From Blastocystis hominis (Eukaryota; Sar; Bigyra; Opalinata; Blastocystidae): DNA of 64,000 nt. The stretch lies in assembly GCF_000151665.1 (NCBI RefSeq), contig NW_013171868.1:131501-195500 (forward strand). Direction: 5' to 3'. The notes under the pieces are model-generated. The model was not told the origin of the DNA and searched no databases. It saw only the letters and a program-made list of their open reading frames with translations. The first letter of the stretch is position 1; every line of letters starts with the position of its first letter. Below, in pieces: positions 45,374 through 56,455 of this stretch. A program made the translations under genes and the position numbers.

Positions 45374-47349
45374 ATGAATCCTGAAGAAAATTCGGAAGGG
45401 ATCCAACCTGCAGAGCAGGCTGCTCCTTTACAGGAAGAAAAGCAAGCAGTAGAGACACACACGTAATCTGTATTTTCTGTCTTCCTAAATGCTTAGAGAA
45501 GAGAATCCAACAGAAGAACCGCAATTATCCTGTCAGAATTCGTGCCGACTCTCATTCCTAGGTGGAAAATGCGCTTCCTTGGAAATGGATTTGCAGGCGT
45601 TACAGAAGCGGAACCGAACGATCGTTGAGAATTTTTCACTGTAGGATATCAAGGTTCTGTGAATTTTAGGTACCGCTCCTCCGTTGACCGCGAGCTCAGC
45701 TCCAAAGACAAGGAAATTGAGAGACGTACAGATCCATCACGGAGTTGACCTGTAGTGAACTGCTCTGTCACAGGACAACAAAAAGAGATCGAAACGCTAA
45801 AGGAGACAATTGCGAACCTAACAAACCAGCTCGCAGATAAAGACAAGGAGCAAGTCCGATTGAATTCTTCTCTGTCTTCTCTCCGCGACGAACTGGAGGT
45901 ACGCCCTTTCTCGTTTTCCACGTAAACGTCCAGGTCGAAAAGGCGAAGAACTCGCAGATCAGCTCGCAATACCTCTCGCTTCAGTTCAAACTCGCTCAAG
46001 AAAAGGCGACCAAGACGATCAAAAGCACCGCAGCCTCGATCTCCTCCTCGATCAAATCGTTCTCGCAGGATTTATTCACCCGCAAGACCGATCTAGCGGT
46101 TCTCAACGAAGGCTACTCGCAGTTCGTGGCTCGCTACGAGAACGACATGCGTCAAATCGAGTCGGTCGTCAAGGAAATGGAGACGAAGTATCAGAAGATG
46201 CTGGAAGACTGGGTGAGTTTGGCTGGCCGCTTTGATGGGTAGAAGACGAGCGAGGAGGAGCACAAGAAGCACGCTGTCGAGTTAACCGAGGAAAACGAGC
46301 GAGTGCGGCAGGAGCGAAACCAGCTGGAATCGTCGCTTCGTAGGGAAACGAGAGAGAAAAGCCGGGTTAGCGCGTAGGATCCACGATCCAGACCTTGGAG
46401 GCCGCGAACCAAGAGCTCTCCGACGAGCTGGTCAAAGTGCGCGTGGAGTTCAAGGTGTCGGTAGGCGCGTGATCGGGTTTTGATCGCAGGACCAGGAGGA
46501 AAACAACGCGCACATCCAGCGATTGACCACCAAAATCGAGCAATTGGAGAAGGAAAGTGGCTTTTCTCTTCTTTTCGTTTCATGCAGAATCGGACGCGGA
46601 TTCGGCGGCTGCGGCGGCTGCGGAGGCGGCAGCGGAGAGAGAGCGCGGCTTGGCGGAGTCGCTGGCGCGGGAAAGCGAGCGAGCGAAGAGTTTGGAGCAG
46701 CATTTGATGCAATTCGAGGACGTGGACGCGTCGAAGCAGCAGGAAGAAGAGCGGAAACGCGTTCTGGAGGTTCGCATGGGGCGCGGCTGCTCTCTAGAAA
46801 CTGTCCGAATGGACCGTGGAGGAGCGCCAGTACGACAATCCGGGGTACGGTCTGGACGACGTGAGCGTGAGCTCGCTGCTGGGCATGTGGCCAACCGACG
46901 AGTCGACGCGCCAGCAAGCCATCGCGTGGATGAATCAGTTCATGACCCAGGTAGGCGCGGACTTCGCTCTGCATCGCAGCTCGACAACACGCAGAAGACC
47001 GAGTTGGTGCTGGGCGGCCTGCCGTTGGAGCTGTACGAGAGCTTCGTGCAGGTGATCGTGCCCATTTTGCAGTCGCGAGAGCGCGCCAATCTCCAGGTTT
47101 TCAAGCGGCAAGCGCTTGTGTATGGTCGGAGTTGGGCGAGCGTGGGACGTAGAGATGAAGCTCAGCGCGGGAGAAGCGCCGGCGCAGTCGTCTGTGCTGG
47201 AAAACGCGGAGAACACGCCTATGGCCGAGGCGTCGATGGCGATGGCGATGGCGACGTCGACGTCGACATCGACGGCGATGGCGGAGACGGGAGCAGTAGA
47301 GAGTGCAGAGCAGAAACCGAAGAAGAGTGAGAGCGAGAAAAGGGGATGA
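45374..47349 (+). CDS. Long coiled-coil protein, unrecognised
   Basis: Twelve introns of 28-38 nt give 532 residues; the many frame-restoring junctions make the gene certain. It is acidic at the N-terminus, then coiled coil (LEMDLQALQKRNRTIVEN, QKEIETLKETIANLTNQLADKD, EVEKAKNSQISSQYLSLQF), with an alanine-rich helix (DSADSAAA-like ADSAAAAAEAAAERER) and a distinct globular part near the end (YGLDDVSVSSLLGMWPTDES, QQAIAWMNQFM, LVLGGLPLELYESFVQVIVP). A Ser/Thr/Ala/Met-rich low-complexity tail ends in KKSESEKRG. No family was recognised; a cytoskeletal or vesicle-tether role is possible but unproven. Confidence 0.65.
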
Positions 47350-47495
47350 AGTGTAGAGAGAAGGTGGATTTGGAACGATTAAACGTGTTCATTATGGAAG
47401 TGTTTGTTCGATGAAACTTTGGAATTGCAGAAATTGGGGGAATTTTGGATGCTCTCTTGAAATCAATAGATTGGGTGATTCTTACGTAATTAGGA

Positions 47496-47915
47496 ATGAA
47501 ACTCGTCAGGTTTTGAATTGGCTGATGGACGGTAATGGATAGATTCTTGATGAAGCTCTCAAACGAGACAGTGACCATTGAGCTCAAGAATGGCACTATC
47601 ATTGTTGGAACAATTACGGGTGCGGGTTGGAAATGAAAGAGTAATGAATAGGAGTCGATGTGGCGATGAACACGCATTTAAAGGCTGTCAAGATGACTAT
47701 CAAAGGAAGAAACCCTGTTTCCCTAGATTCGATGAGTGTGCGTGGAAGCAATATTCGATATGTGATTTTGCCTGATAGGTACCAATGTTGGCCAATTCTT
47801 AGTTTTTAGCATCAACTTGGATGCCTACTTGGTTGACGATTCTCCAAAGAATAACCCTGCTCGTGTAAAGACTACCGGAAGAGGTCGTGGAAGAGGTCGT
47901 GGAAGAGGTCGATAA
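47496..47915 (+). CDS. Small nuclear ribonucleoprotein SmD1
   Basis: Introns of 33, 32 and 31 nt give 107 residues. The Sm1 motif ([23 protein letters not shown]), then [35 protein letters not shown] and a C-terminal (GR)n tail are near-identical to SmD1 across eukaryotes. SmD1 with D2 forms part of the heptamer on U1, U2, U4 and U5 snRNAs (and minor spliceosomal U11/U12/U4atac). The tail is the substrate for symmetric arginine dimethylation. A TTGTTTTG motif follows about 25 nt after the TAA. Confidence 0.95.
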
Positions 47916-48141
47916 TGAATTTTAAATCTGCTTTAAGTTGTTTTGTAGTTTATTTTGTTCGTGAATAAAGATTTGCATTTTGACAATTTACCTACTACAA
48001 CTTGGGTATCTACTAGGCAATACTGTAGCAGTGGGAAATCCATACATATTGCATAAATCCTTCACGGGTTCAAAAAAGAGAATTGATTTTCTGTCACAAA
48101 TTGGAGGTTACAACTCTAACCAACAGGCTCAATTCTTCCGG

Positions 48142-49628
48142 ATGGTAGAAACGGAATGCGCAAATTGCATAAGGGATCAGACGTAAGACGCCTTGAACGG
48201 TTATTTTTCAATTTTACCAGGACAGAACAGAATTCTACGTTAGGCAATTCATCGCTGGATAGGATGGAATATACCAACGAAGAGGAGGGGGTGAGAAAGG
48301 TTTACAGTTACAGCAACCTCTACAAGTTGGATTCCAAAACGTGATTGACTCTGTAGTTCCCAAACCGTAACCAACCCTTTATTCGGAATAGATATTGGAG
48401 GCACGCTGACGAAATGCGTCTATTTTGAACCGGCGGTTGTTCAGGAACACAAGCAAGAAGTTTTTTTTCGTTCCGAAGCATGATATCTAGGTCGATCGAA
48501 TGACAGACTTTATTAAACTTCAAAAGCTTTACAATTCGAGGAGGGCGGACCAGAGTGGTGATGACTCCAAATACGAGATCAAGATCAAGAAAATGAATGG
48601 TTCGATGCACTTCCTAAAGTTTCAGACAACGGACTTTCCCGTAAGATCCTTCGCAAAACGGAGATTATGTTTAGGATAGTCTCTCTCTAGTTAAGGATCA
48701 GCTTTTCAACCCTTCTTTGTTTTCTGTCTCTGCTACGGGAGGAGGTGCCTACAAATACCAGTCGCTTCTGGAAGATCTGCTGGGTCGTCCCTGCGAGAAG
48801 GCGGACGAGCTGGAGAGTTTGATCCGAGGTATCACCTTCCTTCAGGAAATCTACCCGAACGAGTGCTACACGTTCATTCCCTCCGACTCGGGGAATCAGC
48901 CTCGGAAGGTGGTAATTCCGATGAAACAAAGCGTGTACCCGTTCATCCTGGTCAACATCGGCAGCGGCGTGAGCATTCTCAAAGTGACCAGCGAGAACGT
49001 CTGCGAGCGCGTGGGCGGCTGCCCCATGGGCGGCGGCACGTTCTTCGGCCTGGCTCGCCTGCTGGCGGGCGGCCTGAGCTTCGACGAGGCGCTGAAGCAG
49101 GCCGGGGAGGGCAACAAGAGCAACGTGGACATGCTGGTGCGCGACATCTACGGCGGGAACTACGACAAGTTCAACCTGAAGGGCAGCGTGGTGGCGTCGT
49201 CGTTCGGGAAGCTGGGCCGCGAGGGCAACGACACGGCGTTCTCGCAAGCGGACGTGCTGGCGTCGATCCTGCACATGATCACGAACAATATCGGGTCGCT
49301 GGCGAATCTGCACGCGAAGGCGTACGGCATCACGCGCATCATCTACTCGGGGAACTTCTTCCATCACAACCAAGCGGCCATGCATCTGCTCTCCATGTCC
49401 ATGCGCTACTGGTCCGCAGGCGCGGTGAAGGCGCTGTTCCTGGAGCACGAGGGCTACTGCGGGGCGGTGGGGGCGCTGCTGAGCACGCTGAAGAATACCG
49501 AGTTCAATGTGATCCCCAATTCCACGATTGACGATGACGACAAGAATAGTGTGGATGTGGATCCCATGGCGTCCGTCGAGGAGATTCGCGATTATATTTG
49601 GGAGGATAAGCAGGATCAGGTCGTGTAA
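48142..49628 (+). CDS. Pantothenate kinase (eukaryotic type II)
   Basis: Introns of 38, 31, 31 and 34 nt give about 450 residues. Family blocks: FGIDIGGTLTKCVYFEP (phosphate-binding), FSVSATGGGAYKY, PFILVNIGSGVSILKV, GGCPMGGGTFFGLARLL, GNYDKFNLKGSVVASSFGK, ADVLASILHMITNNIGSLANLHA, RIIYSGNFFHHNQAAM and FLEHEGYCGAVGALL. The enzyme phosphorylates pantothenate, the first step of CoA synthesis. The ASKHA-fold glycine motifs are intact. The start is uncertain: MVETECANC at 48142 is used here, while MEYTNEEEG at 48264 is a simpler alternative. The GC-rich core exon has no intron. Confidence 0.92.
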
Positions 49629-49643
49629 GGGAAGATCATGCGG

Positions 49644-49975
49644 ATGAGTGGTAGAGTGACGGTGCAGGATGTCCGCATTGAGTGCGTGGATTCGGAAAAT
49701 GTGCGGGTGGACAGCACAAAACGATCGCTCTTTATACAGATTCATGTCGTGTCGGATTGCATTCTCAAGCTGAGGATTCCGCTTCTCTATGCCGTATTTT
49801 GCAGGAAGTGGGTGTGATCGTTTAGACTATTCTACCTGAACAGGTTGGGTTTTCATTGCAGGGTTATACATTACATGTTATTTTGGTGAAGGAAACTCCG
49901 GTTCCGTGGCCAAGATTGCAGCTGCTGTATGATGGAGAATCACGAATGACGCGTTCTCAATCATCGTGCTATTAG
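49644..49975 (+). CDS. Small protein, unrecognised
   Basis: A 32-nt intron gives 99 residues: MSGRVTVQDVRIECVDSENV, STKRSLFIQIHVVSDCILKL, IPLLYAVFCRKWVGFSLQGY and TLHVILVKETPVPWPRL. The pattern is beta-rich with a hydrophobic IPLLYAVF strand, perhaps a CS-like or adaptor beta-sandwich, but no assignment is made. An in-frame upstream ATG (49638) adds two residues. It starts 15 nt after the pantothenate kinase stop. Confidence 0.5.
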
Positions 49976-50057
49976 TGTTTTTTATTTACCAATGAAATGT
50001 TTGTTTTTGCAATTCCAAAATTCGGGGGAAAGAAGATTTTCGGGCAAAACAAAGACG

Positions 50058-51190
50058 ATGGGGTCAATATGTAGTAAGAACAATGCTGCAGAGTCGTCGA
50101 AGAAGAAAGAGAAAAAGCATCAGTCTGAAAAAGTAGCTGACTTAGAGAACACTCTTGCTGATGGTATTCTTTGATTTCTCGTTCTGAACAACAGCTGTTC
50201 ATCCCCCGAAGTCTCTTATCCACACGAAATCGAGAGAACAAGGTGATGGAGTGGATGTCGACAAGGGGCAACACCAGCGGAATAGGCTAGAGTGGGATGC
50301 GCTGTTCTCTCCTCAGCTCGTAGTTTTGCAAGCAATGACGGTATTGCCGGTTTAACCTCAACCACTCTTGATAGTGACGTGGATCTAAAGCAGAAAGTCA
50401 TGCTCCCCGACGGAGTGCAACTCGAGCAGTCATTTCCATTCAGTTGATTCAGGTTGTAGATGGATCTATTCAAACCTAATGGATTTTGTGGAAACAACGA
50501 ATTTACTGTACGATTCGTACCTTTTGCACTCCCTTTTTGATTCGTTTAGTGTGGTCGACGTTTGTACCCCTGAAGCTTGCCCTGAAATGGCCGCAGGTCC
50601 TCATTATTCGTACTACTGGACCGACTTTAATGGTTCCAGTCCCGTTCAGGTAGTTTCCCTTCTCCATCGCGTAATCGTCAGATGAGTGCCCGTGAGTACA
50701 TTTTGACGCTTTTCCAGAGCATCTCCGACGTGTTTAGCAAGCCTCCGTTCAACCAATGCAACCAAGGCGTGTTCCCCGACAACTTCATGTCCATGTGTCG
50801 TGCGATCTTCAAGAAACTGTTCCGAGTGTATGCTCATGTGTACCATCACCATCTCATTGTACGTCCTGACGAAGCGAATCGACGATAGGAATTCACGCGA
50901 ATCGGCGCGGAAGCGCATTTAAACACGACTTTCAAGCGATTCGTTCTCTTCGAAAGAGAGTTCAAAATGATCAATATCAACGAGGAAATGCCGCTTCGCA
51001 AGCTTATATCGCAGTAGGAGTTGGAAGAGAGGTTGAATGAAGTTTTGTGGATGATGAAGCGATGATTAAACCGCCGAAGGATTTGAGAGCGGCGATGGCG
51101 AAGGGGGTGTATTCAAAGTCGTATAGAAGATCGGCGGAGACAGACTCCGAGTCAGAATCTTCCGACTCGACAGATTCATCATCTGATTAA
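50058..51190 (+). CDS. MOB1-like kinase activator with N-myristoylation signal
   Basis: Seven introns (29-33 nt) give 304 residues. The MOB core shows MLPDGVQLEQWIYSNLMDF, VDVCTPEACPEMAAGPHYSYYWTD, FPDNFMSMCRAIFKKLFRVYAHVYHHH and EAHLNTTFKRFVLFEREF. The zinc ligands (two Cys in CTPEAC; two His in HVYHH) are present. MOB proteins activate NDR/LATS kinases that control mitotic exit and polarity. Unusually, the protein begins MGSICSKNNAAESSKKKEKK: Gly2 with a small residue at 6 fits N-myristoylation, and Cys5 plus a basic run would aid membrane binding. The C-terminus is an acidic Ser/Asp/Glu tail. Confidence 0.9.
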
Positions 51191-51264
51191 TGGTAGTTCT
51201 TTTTATGTTGTTTTTGCTTGTTTGTTTTGTTTTATTATATTATATTATATTTTGTTTTATAATA
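51191..51264. repeat. T-rich low-complexity spacer
   Basis: Runs of TTGTTTTG and ATATT between convergent MOB1 and Maf-like genes. The composition overlaps the TGTTTGTT-type termination motif on the plus strand. Confidence 0.5.
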
Positions 51265-52034
51265 TTATGTTATATTTTGTTTTGTTTTGTCAAAGAAAAC
51301 AGAAAAACTGGTCAAATCGATACCATGTTGGATACATTGAAGAGGCAGTCCCATAACCTAGACTGAAAAGAAAGCAGTGAGTACTACGCGATCCATTTCG
51401 TCGATATGTGTAATGCACTGCTGTAGCTTGGGGTCTTCCACAGTAATTCCGCCGCAAGAGTAGAAGACATCTCCCTTTTCGATCAAATAATCTTGTACAC
51501 TCATGGGAATATCAGCAAACTTTTTATTAGCAGGGGAATAAGACACTACTTCCACTCTCGAAACATCACAACATGTATAGCGTTTTTCCGTATCGGAATT
51601 GAATACACAAATTGCGCTGTAGAGTTCCACATAGGAATTGCAGTAACTATTGAGATAGGCGTGACATTGCTCTTCCGTGGTTGGTTTTTCACAGATCTTC
51701 CCGTTCTTCCATGCTACCTGATCCGCAGTAACGATAATGGAGTGTGCATGGTGAGAACGCTTTAAAACTGCCTGGAAATAAGGCAAGATATAAACTAAAA
51801 CATCCATTTTTGCTTGAGCGAGTTTCATTGTAAGTTCCTTCGGATCGGGATCACGGATCTGCTTTTCGTTGATTCCTGCTCTCGAAGCAAAATAATGAAT
51901 GTGGAGATTATCAAGAATCTAAATGAGACACCCATGCCACAAAGTACTTGTCTACGGAATTTTGATACAGAAAATAAACAAAGAGAGAAATCTTTAGGCA
52001 ACTGCAAATCCCTGCGCGTATACACAGTCTGCAT
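51265..52034 (-). CDS. Maf/ASMTL-like nucleotide pyrophosphatase
   Basis: Introns of 29, 30 and 30 nt give 226 residues. Landmarks are SVSKFRRQILDNLHI (substrate-binding S.sKfRrqiL), INEKQIRDPDPKELTMKLAQAK, IIVTADQVAWKNGKICEKPTT (catalytic D and the conserved EKP), AYLNSYCNSYVELYSAICVFN and MDRVMGLPL. Maf enzymes hydrolyse non-canonical nucleoside triphosphates (m5UTP, dTTP, UTP), serving nucleotide-pool housekeeping. The last intron uses TCTAG as acceptor; stopping earlier would miss the D.V.GLPL end. The N-terminal 20 residues are not conserved and may contain an unresolved exon. Confidence 0.85.
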
Positions 52035-52174
52035 GAGTTAGAAAATGGTTGTTTCCCTTTCTGATCATCCCCATTTGTAGAGCTTGGGGTTGCTCACTTT
52101 GTTCGAAGGAAAAAAGAGTTGCCACCATTTTTAGTTTTGTCTTCGGTACATATTTTCCTATGCATTGGAGCTAA

Positions 52175-53481
52175 ATGAGCAGTGCAACCAAAGAGGACAC
52201 TGGGAATAGTATTTTTGGAAATGCTCCATTCGATAAGCAGGAGAGAGAGAGGATTCAGGAATTGTTGCAACCTTCCTTTTCTAGCGAATCTCAGCCTCTC
52301 TCGAATGCTAAGTCGTCCAGTTCAAAGTGAGAAATCGTGGAATATGTTATCTTGTAGAGATGAAGCAGAAACTGCATTTAGTGATATAGCAAATAGTGTT
52401 TTTCAGTGAGTGGTCGATAAGTATGTCATCGAATAGGTTTAACGGATGGAGTGACCGAATCATCAACTTGCATGTTGATTTCATCGAACAAGAATTAGCC
52501 CTGTGGTATATTGGAGTTACGGCTATTGTCCGGATTATTCTAAAAGACGGAACTTACCACGAGAGTCTTGGTTTTGCAGAAAGCAGGAACATTTCGAAAG
52601 GAATCGCTTTGCAAGAAGCCAAACTTGTTGATTATGCTGGCAATTTAACAAGTATAGAATGCCGTGAAGGATGCTCGACGCAAGTGTTTTCGCCAGTTCG
52701 GTTCTCTCTTTTCCCCCTCGATGGCAGTTTCATCGTCGGTTCCTTCTGCCAATCATCCCGATTCGTTTTCTCTTTTGTTTGCTCGTGATTGTTTTCTAGA
52801 CTGGACGTTGTGGCCACTCTCTCTGCGAGTCCTCCTTCCGTGAAATCCACTTCGGAAATGGACATTTCGCTGCACACGCAGATCAAATCCGCCCACACGC
52901 CCATCGAATCGAATCAAACCAATCCACAAGACAACCAAACGAGTGTACCAACTAACCAATCGAACCAAACCAACCCACCAAGCAATCCACCAACCAACCC
53001 ACCAACCAACCCATTAAGCAATCCACCAACCAACCCATTAAGCAATCCACCATCCAACCCATCCAATCAGAGTGAACTGCAGGGTGAACTGCAGGGAAAT
53101 GAGTCCGCAGCGCCGCTCTACGCAACGGAAATCGCTGCGAATTCGAACGCAAACGCGGATCCCAACCCGATGGATGCGCCTTCGTCGATTTCCCAGTCCA
53201 TGCTGGACGTGCTTTCGAACATCGAAGAGTTCGATAAGATCGAAGCGGAGGCGCAGTCGACCAGCGACGTGTCCGGAATCACTTCCACGGTTTCCACGTC
53301 GAAACCTCCGCTGCAGTTTCAGGGAGAATTGCCGCTTCGGAACCAGGAAGCGATGCGATTGGTGTCGACGAAGCAGGGAGGACAGGATCGTGCATTTTCG
53401 ATGGTGAATAACCAGGGAACGCCGGTGCAGAACGGGTTTGCGATGAAGAGAAATAATGCTTTTATATCCTTAATAGAATAA
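52175..53481 (+). CDS. RAD52-like recombination mediator with Asn/Pro-rich tail
   Basis: Five introns (27-35 nt) give 383 residues. The RAD52 core is clear: IANSVFQFNGWSDRIINLHVDFIEQE, YIGVTAIVRIILKDGTYHESLGF, GIALQEAKL and NAVKDARRKCFRQFG. RAD52 anneals single strands and aids strand exchange in homologous recombination. The part normally before FNGWS (LgpEyIs.R...gg..yieGwk) is absent or too divergent to see; instead a Ser-rich N-terminus is present. The tail holds a tandem repeat of NPPTNPLS-like units (about 52960-53070) and further Asn/Gln/Ser-rich sequence. It is divergent from the Maf gene across 140 nt. Confidence 0.78.
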
Positions 53482-53516
53482 TAGAAAATAGAATAGAATA
53501 GAATAGAATAGAAAAA
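53482..53516. repeat. (AATAG)n microsatellite
   Basis: Five-base repeats of GAATA directly after the RAD52 stop codon; likely length-polymorphic. Confidence 0.85.
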
Positions 53517-53735
53517 AGAAAGTGGAAAGAATGAGAGAGAATAGGAACCTTAACAGAACGCCATGCCACCTTCCAAACGATAATATTTTGCATTTTCTTT
53601 TGTGCTTCTTTGGATTGTTTGTTGGAATAATAAAGAATCATTATCGAAATTAGGCGCAATCCAAAAGGAATCGCAGAGAGTAAAAAGCAATCAACTGTGT
53701 AAACACAAACAGAATCAAACAACCAAACAAATGGG

Positions 53736-54457
53736 TTAAAAGGAACGCGCATCGATTGTTGGCATCGATTGAAAGGGACTGAAAAGCTCGGTTTTCTCCA
53801 ATACCAAACTGTACAAAATCGATTTATCGGCCTCGTATGTTTCGACTACCACTGAAGTGTTGGTTATGCCGTTCTGCTTTGCAAAGCGGATGATAAACGG
53901 ATATCTGCATCACAAAGGTTCAAAATGAAATACATTCGAATCTGTCCAAGGGTGTAGCTCAGAGCGTTTCGATAAGGGAAAGAAGAACTAGGGATAAAAA
54001 CAATGAAAAACAAATGTACGATGCTACGCGTAAGGAAGGAAGGTGAAAGAGTTGAAGATTGTGGGATGGAGTGCTAGCGATCTTTTCGGAGAGGCCTTTA
54101 ATTTCATTTATTGGAAATAGAAGAGAAATGCGTACAGAAGCTAGATTACAAGGAAACAATTTGAAATACATAATGCAGCACTCCCTTCACCAATATGGTG
54201 GTAGCAACACATAATCTTTGGGAAATAGTAAGGTCTGCCCAAAGACTTTGAAATCTCAATCAGCGCGTACTCTGTACAACGAGTTAAATCAGCAAGAGAT
54301 CCCTGAAATGAAAAAACACTAAGAGTTCAAAAAAAGGCACAAAGAACAAACATGTAATTATTCTCTTGAATATATCCTGCCTTTACTTCTGGTATCCTAT
54401 GATTAACAGGAAAGTAAAATCATACCTCAAAAAACCCATGTAATCGAGAAAAGCCAT
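53736..54457 (-). CDS. TEX264-like (GyrI-fold) membrane protein
   Basis: Five introns (29-33 nt) give 189 residues from the Met at 54457. LDYMGFLRIPEVKAGYI and IVFSFQGSLADLTRC precede YYFPKIMCCYHHIGEG, ISLLFPINEIKGL and FPYRNALSYTLGQIRIYPFIIRFAKQNG; the last aligns with TEX264 (FPY...LS......r.hPal..yi....l). VVVETYEADKSILYSLVLE continues the match. TEX264 is an ER membrane protein that acts as an ER-phagy receptor and as a p97 cofactor. The frame stays open upstream through a hydrophobic stretch (FLSCCLILCIVLC) to an AG, so an extra 5' exon probably supplies the membrane anchor. No obvious LC3-binding tail is seen after the domain. Confidence 0.6.
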
Positions 54458-54509
54458 ACATAGGACAATACAAAGAATCAGCAGCAAGATAAGAACTACA
54501 ATACTCATA

Positions 54510-55222
54510 AGAAATTAAAAAAAATAAAATATGAAACAATTTAATGAAATCGAAAAAACACAAACAAAGAAAGGTAATCTAAGTGGCAAATTGTATTGTT
54601 GTTTGTCGTAATATCCAAGTATGGTAGTAATATTGAGAATACGGAACCACTTCGATCAACTATCGACAGAAAATGAACTATTGTTCACAATTACTGTATA
54701 TATACACACACTATAAAATGAATATTCCGTAGAAAAGTTGTTCGACAACCGAATGCTGAAGGTTCGAGCGTAAATAGTGAAATATGCATTATAAGCATTT
54801 GTAATAACACAAATTAGTTTCCAGAACGCTCTAAAACTGTTATTAGTTGCAATCACACTCTATAATGCTTGAAGATACTCTTTCTGAATGATTATATTCA
54901 GTTACATACATTAACATACTATTTGTATCGTTAAATACTCAATGGTAGAAAAGATACTCACAAATGCAAAAAATCACGAATTCTTTTCCTCTCTATTTCA
55001 TTATTATTGTTATTATCCCTAGTTCAATAATAGTCGATGATTTCGAATGACAATTGATTCCTTTCATCCAAACGTTAATACTCTTTTCTTTGCATATAAG
55101 TCAGCAAGCAAAAGAATGCTTTCAACGATTTGATGACTTCTTCAGAATTACCGCGGTTTATGCAAACTAAGGAATATGTTCGTAAATAACATATATTCGG
55201 TACTTACTGTTGTAAATATATC
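54510..55222. other. AT-rich spacer without recognisable genes
   Basis: About 0.7 kb between the divergent TEX264-like and RPN10 genes. It must hold the 5' exon of the TEX264-like gene and both promoters; no other exon chain was seen. Confidence 0.5.
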
Positions 55223-56397
55223 ATGTCCGGATTAGCACATATCGTTTTCTGGTAGGAATTAGAATCCTTATTGAGTTTGTTAGTGTTGACAACTCCGCAT
55301 ATTCTAGAAATGGAGATCACAGACCAACTCGCCTTGATGCACAGCTTAATACCAGTATTACTCGCTTTACAGTTCAAATTGTAGTTTATGACTATTATCC
55401 CCGATTTCTTGACTCGAACCCAGAGAATACGATGGGAATTATCACAATGGGAGGGAGCAGGTATTCCTTTTGATTGATCCTGTGATGTGTAGTGTAACTG
55501 TGAGAACTTCCTTGACTCGCGAACGATATAAACTGGGAACGTCGATGAAGGAGGTCGAAGCTGGTGGTGAGTGTGATTTATACCGAGGACTCGCCATGGC
55601 ACAGGTGCGTGTTTGTTAACTCTCTAATCGCTTAGTTAGTTCTAAAGCACAGAGAAAACACAAATGGAGAAACGCGAATCATAGCCTTTGTAGGAAGCCC
55701 GATAAAGAATGACGAGCGTCTCACCAAGTTCCTTTTATTATCACAATTCACCTTCAGATTGGCTCGCCTTCTCTCCAAAGACTCTATTTCTGTGGATATT
55801 CTATCGTTTGGTGAGATGACCGACAATCACGCGATTCTCCAAGATTTCATTTCCAAAGTGAACATCGACGGGAACTGCCACCTCTACGAAGTTTCTTCTT
55901 TCCAGAACTTCCTCGATTTCCTGGCCCCGTTGTCATCGCAAGGTACATGCGTCACTCGCTGTGGACTGTAGATCTGGATATGGAAATGGACTCGGAACTG
56001 CGTCGAGCCTTGGAAGAATCGCTGCGAACGTACCAGATTGTAGAAATGGAGCGTGGTTGGGACGTAGGAATCGGAACAAACGTCGGAGAATTGGAAGCCG
56101 GAGCCGATTCCTGAAGATTTGGAGACGATGTATCAGGATTATGATGAAGTGAAGATGGACGATAGCTATATGCAGGCCGTAGGAATGAGGCGAGGGGATG
56201 AAGAGTAGTTGAATAACGCGTTGTTGGAATCGTTGAAAGATAGCAATGAAAACGAAAACAAAGAAAAGGAGAAAGAGAAAGAGAAGGAAGAAGAAAAGGA
56301 GGAGGAAGAAAACAAGGTGGAGGAGGAAAACAAGGAGGAAGAAAACAAGGTGGAGGAGGAAAACAAGAAGTCGATGGAGGAAGAGAAGAAGGACTAA
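55223..56397 (+). CDS. 26S proteasome ubiquitin receptor RPN10/S5a
   Basis: Eight introns (28-32 nt) give 310 residues. The VWA domain begins MSGLAHIFVSVDNSAYSRNGD and continues with SNPENTMGIITMGGS, GGECDLYRGLAMAQLVLKHR and RIIAFVGSPIKNDE. A ubiquitin-interacting motif follows (DSELRRALEESLRTYQ), then a second weaker one (LNNALLESLKDSN). RPN10 sits in the 19S particle and captures polyubiquitylated substrates. The C-terminal 60 residues are a Lys/Glu repeat with (EEENKVEEENK) units, unlike the usual tail. TGTTTGT lies 10 nt after the TAA, inside a palindrome shared with the convergent gene. Confidence 0.92.
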
Positions 56398-56407
56398 ACG
56401 CTCGTTC

Positions 56408-56422
56408 TGTTTGTCACAAACA
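56408..56422. terminator. Palindromic termination motif TGTTTGT-C-ACAAACA
   Basis: A perfect 15-nt palindrome giving TGTTTGT on both strands, 10 nt after the RPN10 stop and 33 nt after the stop of the convergent HAT-repeat gene. Confidence 0.6.
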
Positions 56423-56455
56423 CTTTCCAACAGGAATGATGATGATAGAATACTA

